From: Perkinsus olseni
Taxonomy: Eukaryota; Perkinsozoa; Perkinsida; Perkinsidae
Direction: 5' to 3'
DNA length: 64,000 nt
NCBI GenBank assembly: GCA_013115135.1
Contig: JABANP010000046.1
Coordinates: 1-64,000 of the forward strand
This document shows, one piece after another, positions 45,485 to 55,452 of this stretch. Made by a program: the position numbers and the translations under genes. The notes under the pieces are model-generated. The model was not told where the DNA came from, did no database searches, and saw nothing but the letters and a program-made list of their open reading frames with translations. Each line of letters starts with the position of its first letter. Positions within the stretch are counted from its first letter, which is position 1.

Positions 45485-47293
45485 ATGCCGAGGAAGAGTA
45501 GAGGGACTCATCAATGCCCCGTGGCTATACTAGGATCGCCAAACGTTTCTCCCCTTCTGCGGTGGTACTTTAGTTTGCTTCGCTCCGCCTGCATTTTCCT
45601 CCTTAGTATTCATCTCTGTTCGCATACTGTTAAACATGATCCGCACCGAGAACTTCTTCGAGGACGAGAAGTCGTCCCCATTGATGGCACGGTACTTCGA
45701 CTACTGGCCGAGAGCCGCGGTTTTAACGTTGGTATTTTCATTAGGAACCTTCACAACTACCTTTCGGAGAAGAACGCCGAGGAGGTTATCGCCCGGGTGA
45801 AGAGTTGGGCTGACTATCTTCCAGAATCTAGTGCCTGCGAGGCCGGCAAGTTCTGTGATGAGCCCGAGCTTGTGCGTATCTTCGAGCGGGATGCTGAGCG
45901 AACGTAAGATACCTTTTCGGCATTGAGATGGGGCTCAGTGGTGGCTGTAGGTACGTGACGCCGGACCGGACTTCTTCAACGGATCCTGCCGTTGTAGAGA
46001 AGCACAACGCTTGTAAGAAGCGTATTGAGGAGAGACAGAGGAGGCACATCGACACGCTTCGGATGGCTGCTGTCGAGACCCAGGATTACCACCAGGGCAT
46101 GGGGTAATACGCCCGGGCATCAGTATCACCGTTCATCATCGCTCTGTAGTTACATAGCGGCCTTCCTCGGTTTGTTTCTCTCTCCTGAGGAGGCGGCTGG
46201 TGTGGTACTCGCTTTGCATCGCTCCGAGAAGCACTCTGCTGGTTACTTCAAGGGAGCCCCGCAAGCATTCTTGGCCGATTGCCGAGTGTTTGGCGAACTT
46301 ATGCAGAAGCGGATGCCTCAGGTATAGAGACTTTCGGGAAGTAATGAGTTTACTGTTCCCCTTCCCTCAGCTGCACGCTCACTTGAGCTCCAAGGGCGTC
46401 TTGCCGGAGATGTACTGCAGCAAGTGGTTCATCGGTCTTGGTCTTCACGTAATTCACCATTTTCGTCGGGTCGATCGCTCTGATGATGGTCTTCAGGTTT
46501 TGCCCTTTGAGGCCCTCTTGGACTTCTATGAGCTCTACTTCCAGCACGGTGTGGAGGGGTATCTTTTCAAGTTTGCTTTGATGTACATGCAGGTGATGAG
46601 CTTGAGCTTCGCCAGCATGTCTGGAAGAGTATCTTTGTTATTCTTAGACATTCGAGAATATCCTTATGGAGTGCAAAGATACCCACTCGGTGATGACCAT
46701 CTTGAGGGCGGAGGATCCCGCCTGTGACTGGAAGTTGCCGAAGCAGTTGGCTGAGCTTGAGGAGAAGGACAAGGTCTTTGAGAAGATTGTAATAGTGATG
46801 TTATTAATTTTTAGAGGGTTGACGTTTGCTCCAGGTTAACGATGCTTTGTCGATTGATTTGGCCGAGTTTGACTTGCCTAAGATGCGAGCTGAGCGTCGT
46901 GCCCAGGTAGCGGCCGAGGTGGAAAGAGCCAAGCAGAGAGAGCAGGAGCTCAAGGATATGTAATTACCCCGTTGGGAGGGTTGCAGGAGTGCTAGGCCTG
47001 AGTTCGAGTTCGTCTCTTGGTATATAGTGGAGCATCGTCATCACTCCGTATTATGGCTTCGTCCCCTCTTCTTGTAGCGGTATACGCCTGTAGTGACAGC
47101 GCGTGTAGCGAATACGGAGCTGCCGCGCTGGTCGGATTTGTATGTGAACTTCTTCCGCGACTTCGTTTATGTTGCATGACCTCGTTGTGTTCGAACTTGG
47201 TCTTTGCTTCCGGAGTGACCTTGGGAGGTTCATGGTCACCCTTTCAGGTACGGTGACGATGAGATTGTTTTCTCTGATGAAGAGGATGATTGA
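45485..47293 (+). CDS. TBC-domain Rab GTPase-activating protein
   Basis: Exons in order: GTVLRLLAESRGFNVGIFIR...ELVRIFERDAERT (arginine-finger motif RDxxRT); a 47-nt intron; YVTPDRTSS...AAVETQDYHQGMG (glutamine-finger YxQG); an intron; YIAAFLGLFLSPEEAAGVVL...FGELMQKRMPQ; then LHAHLSSKGVLPEMYCSKWF, VLPFEALLDFYELYFQHGVE and YLFKFALMYMQ. Further exons read ILRAEDPACDWKLPKQLAEL and a charged coiled coil (RAERRAQVAAEVERAKQREQ). An acidic tail ends DDEIVFSDEEDD at 47,293. Both catalytic fingers are present, so GAP activity on a Rab is likely. The 5' end is uncertain: the 45,485 ATG is in frame, but the first 60 residues do not look like protein, and an upstream intron is likely. Confidence 0.85.
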
Positions 47294-47679
47294 ATTAGCC
47301 ATCATGTAAGAAGTGTAATTATCGTATTCCCTTGAAACAGGTTAGTAGTATCACAATTGCTGCTGTTTCTATTCGTATCACTGTCATCAACCCCATCACC
47401 AACAAGCTCATCCTATGACTAAGTATATCCTCTCGCTTCTGCTAATTGTACTGACGGCTATCGCCAGCGTGGTTGGTAGTCTTGAAGTAGTATTAGTACT
47501 CGTTCTCGAAGTTAATGTAACGTAAACGGCAATAATAATGATATATCGACAATAATGGTTTCTAGTAATACCGGAGAAGTCGTCCGAGTTGTGAGGGCCT
47601 TGGCGGAGTTGGCGATTTTTATTAGGGCGGGGGTTCGATTCCTAGCGAGGGCACTGCGTTCTCAGTGGTTTTGGTTGCA
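47294..47679. promoter_or_regulatory. 5' flank of SWEET 1 with a T-arm-like motif and AG acceptor
   Basis: GGGGGTTCGATTCCTAGC lies at 47,629-47,646. It is followed by TGCGTTCTCAG ending 16 nt before the ATG. The AG could be a 5'-UTR intron acceptor or a spliced-leader acceptor. The motif matches those in SWEET and SEC31 introns. Confidence 0.5.
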
Positions 47680-48872
47680 ATGGAGTCGACAGCTGCCGTT
47701 TCCTGGATGAGTGCGACAACGGCAGCGGCCTCTGCCGCTGTGCTGGGGACCATGGGCTCGGTCTGCTCCTTCATACAATATATGTCCCCGATACCAACGT
47801 TTATGCAAGTGCAGCGAACGAAATCGACGGCCAGCCTGTCACCCCTGCCGTACTGCTCGACGGCTCTTCTGTCGATACTTTGGGTGACTTATGCGTGCAT
47901 TGTAATGACCTCGGGTTCGATTCCTGGTCGAAGTGTTTTTCTCTGTCAGACTCCTGGGAGAGTGGCCTTGGGAATTACCAACGGCATTGGTTTGGCCTTC
48001 CAAGTAGTTTATATGAGCGTAGGTTGGGCTGGGTACAAGTGGTCGGGAGGGATTCGTCTTTCTCTTCAGTGGTTCTTTGTCCACGCTGCCTCGCGCAAGA
48101 CGACCATCGTAGATTATCTAGTGACAGCGCTGTGCTATTGTGCTATGGTAAGTCACCCGCAGAGGCTCTATCCAGGGATGGAGCGATTTTCTTGTTCAGG
48201 TTTCTGTAGCATTGAATTCATCAGCCGCTCCTAGCGACGTTCTTGGAAACTTTTGTGTCATCGTGAATATCCTTATGTACGTAGCACCTTTGGCAGTGCT
48301 CAGAACGATTATAGGTAAGCTCGCATCGATCATCGGGGCGTGCGCTTATCATAATTGCTCTCAGTTACCAAGGACTCCTCTTGTATGCCTCCACTGTACT
48401 CACTGGCTTGTCTGATATCTGCGGTTGTCTGGTTTGGGTATGGCTTCACGTCCGGCGACTCGCACGTTATGATCCCAAATGCCGCCGGAATGGTAGTAGT
48501 AGCAGTGGTGGTGGTTAAAGGGCTGCTGGGAATCCTCACAACCTCTTCTGACGCTCGCTCACCGCATGCTAGGTCCCAGCGCACGGCACTGTGTCGTAGC
48601 CATGAACGGGTGGAAGTGACTGCTAGTCTGAGCTCCGGTCTCTTGAGGTGTCGTTCACTCGTGATGAATCTTTCACGTGCGGAAGTTCTGAATGAAGATT
48701 CTTCCGTCATATCATTTGATGTGCCTTCACCGTGGTTCAACCTCAGATCCTCGGAGTCATTCAGTTGTCTATCTGGGCAGCTTATCGTGACCTTGATGCG
48801 GAGAGTAAATTGCCGTCTGGAACAAGTAGCCGGACAGTTGCCGATGCTCATTATCGGAAGCTCGATGTATAA
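47680..48872 (+). CDS. SWEET sugar transporter 1 (MtN3/saliva family)
   Basis: Six exons (47,680-47,901; 47,950-48,018; 48,070-48,147; 48,200-48,314; 48,365-48,492; 48,747-48,872) close in frame to 245 aa. The first MtN3 half has ASAAVLGTMGSVCSFIQYMS, PIPTFMQVQRTKSTASLSPL and PYCSTALLSILWVTYACI. The second half has FCVIVNILMYVAPLAVLRTI, CMPPLYSLACLISAVVWFGY and DSHVMIPNAAG, matching the repeat landmarks (P-TF, K-ST, PY, W..Y, IPN..G). Members are bidirectional uniporters of mono- and disaccharides. Last intron is 254 nt, unlike the roughly 50-nt others. Its C-terminus (YRKLDV) lacks the tail shared by SWEETs 2-4. Intron 1 holds a T-arm-like motif. Confidence 0.93.
47902..47949 (+). other. SWEET 1 intron 1 with T-arm-like motif
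   Basis: 48 nt, GTAATG to CTGTCAG, frame-checked (CI/TPGRV). The core TCGGGTTCGATTCCTGG can form a 5-bp stem with a TTCGATT loop (including G-T pairs). It is followed after 8 nt by TTTTTC. Confidence 0.9.
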
Positions 48873-49372
48873 TACGCGATCACTAGGCTCGATGATTGTA
48901 TAACCATACTGTAGCAAGAATTTTTTCGGCCGAGCTAGCTGCTAGCAGTGAGTAACGCCATCATTTGATGGCGACTCGATCGTCTACGCGTGCCTCTGCT
49001 TCGTTTATCCTTGCGTTGATGTCATAGTTGCACGGCAGTATTATTCGTTGTGTGTTAATAACAATCGGTGCTTTTCACGACGAAGAAGTCTCGAGTTATC
49101 ATTCCTTCGCGGAATTTGATTTTATCCGGGGACATCGGTTGTGTCGTTACTTCGTCGGTTCCCGAAGAGCTAGGCTTGTATTCCCACCGTTCTCGCCTCA
49201 GAGTTCTCGGCTTTAGTAGAACTAAACTCTGTCGATCGTCGTGTCGTTTCCTGGCACTGCCCCTTTCAAGTGTATGAGTGGTCGCATTTTCGAGCGTTCG
49301 GTTTTCCACACGCTGAAGTGGTTTGGGTTATGATGTAGGTGTTCCTTTTTAAGGCTCGTCGCTTTTTCGTCA

Positions 49373-50479
49373 ATGGAGGCCGCCTCAGCGGCTGTTGCCT
49401 TTAGCGCTGCTACTGATACCTATGCTGCTGGTTTACCCCTATCCGAGCAGTTGGAATCAATAGCACCTATACTCGGCACGGTCGGATCGGTTCTCTCCGT
49501 AATACAGTACTTATCTTGCATCCCGACATTCATCGAAGTGTCGAGACGGAAGAGTACAGGGAACCTGTCTCCTATGCCTTACTGCACGACATCTCTATTG
49601 TCACTCCTCTGGGTCACCTATGCCCTCATGGTGGGTCAAAGGAAGGCACAGGATGCCCCGCTTAGTCGATCTAACTTGCCAGGTACCCGGAAGGATGGCA
49701 GTTCTCATCGTTAATTCTATCGCGTTGGTTTTCATGCTCGGCTATATGGCTGTAAGTCACTCTGGGAGAGTCTCTGGTTTTGGCCTGATGCTTTTTGCCA
49801 GGTTTTCTTGAGATACACAGATAGCAAGAAACAGACTATGGTGAAGTACATTGGCGTTTTGCTCTGCTACGGCGCTGTGGTAGGCGAAGGAGGAGGTCCC
49901 CGGTTCGATTCCAGGTCGTGATGTTTTTCAGATGGGCGCTGCCGTCCTTTTTGCCGCGTCCGTTGCGAGCTTTCTCGGTAACTGCTGCGTCCTAGTGAGC
50001 ATCACCATGTACGCCTCGCCACTGGCCGTTGTACCTACAATTATAAGTAGCTAGAGGTGTCAGTAACGTGCCATCATAGTGAATCCGACTTTTTCAGAAA
50101 CCAAGGATTCTTCGTGCATGCCCCCGCTTTATTCATTCACAGGCTTCGTGGCCGCTCTTGTGTGGTTCGGCTATGGCCTGGGCGCTGGAGATTTTCATGT
50201 GTGGATTCCCAATGGTGTTGGCTCGGTAAGAACCTACAGGTGGCTTCAGCGTGATGAGAAGTCTTTCAGGTTCTTTGCCTGGTTCAACTCGTTATTTGGT
50301 TGATCTACCGTATCCCGTCCTCTTCCAAGAGCAAGAAGAGTGAGTATTACGATGACGTCAAGCCTGGCGCCGCTGGTGTGTACTACAGCGTGCTCACCGA
50401 TACTGACGTACCCGACTACACCAGCATCGGCTCTGATTCAACCGTCTGCAGTGCTGACTACGTGCAGCTGGACCCCTGA
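49373..50479 (+). CDS. SWEET sugar transporter 2
   Basis: Six exons (49,373-49,630; 49,683-49,751; 49,802-49,879; 49,932-50,046; 50,098-50,225; 50,270-50,479) give 285 aa, with intron positions matching SWEET 1. First half: SIAPILGTVGSVLSVIQYLS, CIPTFIEVSRRKSTGNLSPM, TSLLSLLWVTYALM. Second half: CCVLVSITMYASPLAVVPTI, KDSSCMPPLYSFTGFVAALV, WFGYGLGAGDFHVWIPNGVG. The cytosolic tail is long and tyrosine-rich (KSEYYDDVKPGAAGVYYSVL) and ends STVCSADYVQLDP. A 173-bp stretch of exon 1 is almost identical to SWEET 3. Confidence 0.93.
49880..49931 (+). other. SWEET 2 intron 3 with T-arm-like motif
   Basis: 52 nt, GTAGGC to TTTTTCAG, between GAV and MGAAV. Contains CCCCGGTTCGATTCCAGG (4 of 5 stem pairs), then 8 nt and TTTTT, the layout of a tRNA 3' end with a Pol III terminator. 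Confidence 0.9.
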
Positions 50480-51795
50480 TCGTGTCTCGTTGAGAGGAGC
50501 TATGCTCGTGCTACTGGCCCTTTCCCTGTTTTGGCGATATTTCTATCTAAGGGAGGGCAGCAGTCGGCCGTCGAACAAGAGCTTCGTCTACTATAAACTT
50601 GTCTATAAACTTGGTCTATTACTAAGTCTCCGATCTATCCTTTGGACGCAACAGTGCGATCAGCCTCTTGCACCGCCAAGGTTCTGATGGATTCATCGAG
50701 GCTCTATACTGTCTTTCATTACTGTACGCGTCTTTTCTTAGTCTTGGGTATCTGGATCTCCATGATACACCACAGCGAGCTGAGTGATGTTTTATCAGTA
50801 TCAGCTCCTAATATTTATCTTGTAGTTCAGCAGAAATGGTGAGAGTGGTACCATCATCAACGGTGAATTTCCGTGATGATGATCTACAAAGTCAGCGATG
50901 CTCTGTTATACAGTAGACTGAATCGCGCCTTCTACTACTTCACCCATTTCGCCGTCTTGTCATCAGTCCCACGCTACTCGTCGTCAGTCCATCGTAATGA
51001 GAGGCTCATTCGTTGGACCCCCCTCGCTGCTACGCTTCGTAGCACGAGCCCCATTCTATCAATAGTTTTTTTCCTGATTTCGGATGCTCTGATGTTGGCT
51101 AGGACGAGCGATCGTCGTTGCCGTAGTGCATCTGGTGCTTGCTGCTACTACTACTCCGGTTGATTTCCCTTAGCGCGGGTTAATCAATTTTCGGAGGTTC
51201 GCGACCAAACGGTTCGAAGATGATGGACCGTCGCTCTCCTTTGCTGAGTACCTTTATTTCTTCCTTCAGACGAGGTATTGGTATTCTTAGAATTGATACT
51301 CTCTGTCTTGGGAGAATGTCGTCTCAGTGTGATGAACCGCAGGACACTGTCATCCTCCATAGACCTTTACACAGCTATTATCAGTGACTTGCTGCACGGA
51401 TGACTGCTCGTTGCGATTTGTTAATTATTTGAACTCACATCGACAGTTCTCCTCCGGTACGGCACTATTGGGCCATTACTGGATGCACAGGATAAAATGC
51501 GCTGTTGAAAAGTCCTGTGTAGGAGAAGTGGCATAGCTAAGTGATCTCTGATCGACTGAGCATCAGGAGACAATGTTTTGTGTTGTATTTTTCGGGGGAT
51601 CTGGGCAAATAGTGGTACCATTGAGGAGCTCGCTGTCTTTCTACGTAACGTCGCGTCAACGGAATTTTCGTACACGTTGATGTAGCAAAAACTGTAAAAT
51701 GATAGTTTGGGATACGCTGTGCGGGAGGTAGACTGGGGGCTGCATAGACTCGCTTTTCGTAGGCAGCTGTTGTTCCCTCGGGATATCGGGGATTT
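50480..51795. other. SWEET 2-3 intergenic region, no gene seen
   Basis: 1.3 kb with only short overlapping ORFs on both strands. There are GCTACTACTACT-type triplet runs and no recognised coding or RNA feature. Confidence 0.6.
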
Positions 51796-52885
51796 ATGGA
51801 GGCCCTTGCTGACCCAGCTGTTGCGACGTTGCCGACTATGGAGGTGTCACTCGCGTCAATAGCACCTATACTCGGCACGGTCGGATCGGTTCTCTCCGTA
51901 ATACAGTACTTATCTTGCATCCCGACATTCATCGAAGTGTCGAGACGGAAGAGTACAGGGAACCTGTCTCCTATGCCTTACTGCACGACATCTCTATTGT
52001 CACTCCTCTGGGTTACCTATGCCCTCATCGTAAGCCTCATAGATCCTTTCTCGACCATTGATCAAGACGAGTTCTTCTCAGGTGCCCGGTAGAACCTGCG
52101 TTCTGGTGGTCAACTCCATCGCGCTGGTCTTCCAATTGGTGTACATAAGTGTGAGTGAAAACGGGAGGATATGCTACGCGTGAGGACTTCTGTCTATCAT
52201 AGGTTTTTCTGAAATTCGTGAAAGTGAAAGAGCACACTTCTACCCTTTGCGCAACGGTGATAGCCTTATATATTGCTACGGTAAGCGGGAGGTCGCGGGT
52301 TCGAATCCTGGGAGTACCATTTCTCCATTGTCAGATGTTCTTGGCATCACTCACTCCCTCCTTGAGCAATACCTTGGGTAATTGTTGTGTGGTTGTGAGC
52401 ATCTGCATGTACGCTGCCCCATTGGCGGTATTGCCCACCATTATAAGTGAGCCGGAATAGTGGGCACCCTCCTCAGCGGTTATGGTTATTCTCCGATCAG
52501 AGACGAGGGATTCCTCGTGCATGCCGCCCTTATATTCTCTCACCGGTATGATTAGCGCATCGGTCTGGTCCAGCTATGGGTTGGCCGCTGGTGATGCCCA
52601 CATTATCATCCCCAATGGCAGTGGCGCCGTAAGTCCCGCCAATCGCTCTGCCTCTTTACGGTGGTTGTGATCGCTTCAGGATAACTTTGGAGACGTCGTT
52701 TTCCTCAGGTTCTCTGCGCCGTTCAATTGGTCATCTGGGTAATTTTTCGAGCTTCTTCGCCATCCAAAGCCAATCCCGTCATTGATGAATATGCCTATCC
52801 CCCCGAGGACATCAAGCCTTCTAACTACGTTAGTGACTCCGAGTCCACTGTTTGCAGCATTGATTATCTCCTCCTTGATCCCTGA
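51796..52885 (+). CDS. SWEET sugar transporter 3
   Basis: Six exons (51,796-52,029; 52,082-52,150; 52,203-52,280; 52,335-52,446; 52,501-52,628; 52,709-52,885) give 265 aa. The N-terminus (MEALADPAVATLPTMEVSLA) is unlike SWEET 2, but the following 58 residues are the same. Second half: CCVVVSICMYAAPLAVLPTI, CMPPLYSLTGMISASVWSSY, DAHIIIPNGSG. The tail PEDIKPSNYVSDSESTVCSI continues DYLLLDP. Exons 2-6 and all introns differ clearly from SWEET 2. Intron 3 has a T-arm-like motif at the same intron position as in SWEET 2. Confidence 0.93.
52281..52334 (+). other. SWEET 3 intron 3 with T-arm-like motif
   Basis: 54 nt, GTAAGC to TTGTCAG, between IAT and MFLAS. Contains CGCGGGTTCGAATCCTGGG, then CCATTTCTCCATTGTCAG. 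That 3' tail nearly matches the tail of the SEC31 intron at 14,842-14,897. Confidence 0.9.
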
Positions 52886-54355
52886 GCCTGCTACTACTAT
52901 TATCGGCTATGACCGTGAAGTGCTACTACTGTTACTCGTGTATCCGGGTAACGACCCTTATACGATTACAGTATCATGGTCAGCGGATGCGAACCCTCCC
53001 CGATTCAATCGGCCTTATCTAGGGGTTCACGTGATGTCTATCCGCTGTGTGTCTAAGATTGACTTGTACACTTCAACAACCCAGTTTCGCCTCATTGAGG
53101 CACGGTCGTCAGCCTCGATGATTACTGTTTTTCTCTCTTCTTGTCACCTGTCACATAAGCTACTCTATTGGAGTGTCTATGTTTCACCTTGTTCCTGTGT
53201 ACTGTTTTGATGATCGCACGTTTTTCCGCCGCGTGTTCGTTGGCGTTGTGGAGGAGCATCGGTAAATGCTGCCTTCTAATTTCTCTTCTTTTACTTTTAT
53301 TAGCTACACTGAAAAGCCCGTGGGAAAAGGACTATACAGCAGTTCCTTCTCCATCAGTCAGACCCTATACAGATCGTCTGACGAGACTCCCATCGTCCAC
53401 GGATGCGAGACGGTCGTCCATCCACAGACTACCACTGACAACCGTCTGGGCGTTTTCATAACATCTACACAAACTTTAGTTTTATCTTCCGACCATTATG
53501 GTCGTTTCGCACCCCTTCCCTCGGGGCCCGAAGTGTCGAAACAGCGCTACTCGATGGCCGAGATTAGCGCTGCTAGACTCTTGCTGGCAAAGACGGGCTC
53601 GAACACTACTAGAAACGGAGATCTAGTTCGTTCTTGAGCCATCATTTGCTTCCACGCTTACGCCTTGTTTTCCACGTTGATGCCGATTGAGTTTATCACT
53701 TGCAACTGTCTCCGAACGAGAAGTAATGTAAGCGCATTCAGAACTCTCGGCACTCTCTGTATTATCATTCACTGTATGGTGGGGTTGTATTGTATCGAAA
53801 AGAATCATATCGGATAATGAAACGTCGAAAGTCGTTGTTCTTACCTCGTTTTTGCGTTCTTCGTTTCTGTTCTATCGATGGATACTCCCGTGTTGTGTTC
53901 ATAAAAGAGGAGGGAGTTGTTTTAGACGTGTTAGTCCGAGGATGTTCTCCAACGCTATTATCCCTATCTGTTCCGGAGGAGGATAGTATTGCATCGTATA
54001 CATTCTGCGGCTCGCTACGCTGTCATTCAGCATCAGTCGGCTTGGGCACGTGGAGTTTTGCGGCACTGGACCTTTTTGAAGGGTTGAGAGAACTTCGTTA
54101 GGCCCTCTGGGTGGTCGGCCATTGGTGTGAGACCCTTTGATCACACTGTAGACAGTCAGTTTGTGTGGGAGGACGGAGAAAGATTTCCGTTCATCGGATT
54201 GTGTGGCGAAGCTAGAGCAGTTCTCCTTCAGTGTTGTTCACTGTTCTTGTGTGGAAAGAGTGCGGATGTCGGTTGATCTCTGAGGTGGTGTTGGAATCTC
54301 ATTATTTCTCTGCAGGTGTTTTGACTTTCTCTTGTCGAAAGGCTTTATAAGTTGG
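52886..54355. other. SWEET 3-4 intergenic region
   Basis: 1.5 kb. The longest ORF (53,266-53,637, plus, 123 aa, Ser/Thr-rich) has no recognisable motif and no supporting splice structure. I leave it unannotated as a gene. Confidence 0.5.
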
Positions 54356-55452
54356 ATGGAGGCAGCCGTAACAGCTTCGACCGTAGCCACAGTGGCCAAC
54401 TCGACCCTTTCGGCAGCCACTGCTGGGAGTTCTATTATGTCTGCGGGGTCAATAGCAGCTATCCTCGGCTCTATTGGCTCGGTCGTGTCCTTCTGCCAGT
54501 TCTTCACGGCAGTACCTACGTTCGTGGGTATTGTCAGGAAGCGCACTACAGAGAACTTGTCCTCCTTGCCATACTGTGCATCAGCGTTACTTTCTATTAT
54601 GTGGGTATCTTATGCTCTGATAGTAAGTCTCAAGTAGCGCGATGTTGTGTCCTACTGTTAATTGTTTCTTCCTCAGACACCTGGTCGCAATTCAATCCTC
54701 TTCATTAACTCTCTCAGTTCATGCGTGTTTGTCACGTACATGCTCGTAGGTTCATCATGAGCGGGGTTTGGCTGGGTTGTATCTATTAATTTCGTTTCAG
54801 GTTTTCCTGAGATATGCCGTTCAGAAGAGGACAACCGTGCTCTACTATCTTGGCTTGGTTGTTTGCTATTTGCTCATTGTAGGTTTCTCCTGAAGACTGC
54901 TCGTATGTTATAGCGAGTTGCTTTCAGATGTACTGTTCCCTGTTCCTCTCGCACGATCCCAGTGCCACTTTGGGAACTTTCTGTGTCTTCGTCAACATTC
55001 TGATGTATGCTTCTCCACTTGCGGTGTTGAAGACCATCATAGGTGAGTTGAACCATCTCGCTACTCGATCGTCTTATCATGTTGCCCCTCAGAAACTAAG
55101 GATTCATCTTGCATGCCTCCGTTATATTCACTCGGAGGGTGGCTAGCAGCGATGGTCTGGTTTGGATATGGTTTCTTCACGGGTGACATGCACATTATGA
55201 TTCCCAATGCCGCTGGAGTGGTAAGTGTAGCGGAGCGAAGCGATCCATGTCTGTCATTTTTGTTTGTTTGTATAGGTGCTCGGAGCTATTCAGATGATTA
55301 TCTGGTTCATCTATCGTGTGCCGAAGGACCAGAAGAAAAACAGGCGGGTACGCATTGTGAGCGATGATACGAAACCTGGTCATGACGCGGTCCATCACGT
55401 TGAGTCTGAATCTACCGTGTGCAGTGTGGACTACCTCCAGCTTGATCCTTGA
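54356..55452 (+). CDS. SWEET sugar transporter 4
   Basis: Six exons (54,356-54,622; 54,677-54,745; 54,801-54,878; 54,928-55,042; 55,093-55,220; 55,276-55,452) give 277 aa. First half: IAAILGSIGSVVSFCQFFTA, VPTFVGIVRKRTTENLSSLP, ALLSIMWVSYALI. Second half: FCVFVNILMYASPLAVLKTI, CMPPLYSLGGWLAAMVWFGY, DMHIMIPNAAGV. The tail ends ESTVCSVDYLQLDP, shared with SWEETs 2 and 3. Exons 2, 3 and 5 have the same lengths in all four genes (69, 78 and 128 nt), showing tandem duplication of one ancestor. Introns carry no T-arm motif. Confidence 0.93.

Noticed and set aside
53266..53637. 123-aa plus ORF between SWEETs 3 and 4
   Set aside because: Low-complexity Ser/Thr composition, no motif, no splice support.
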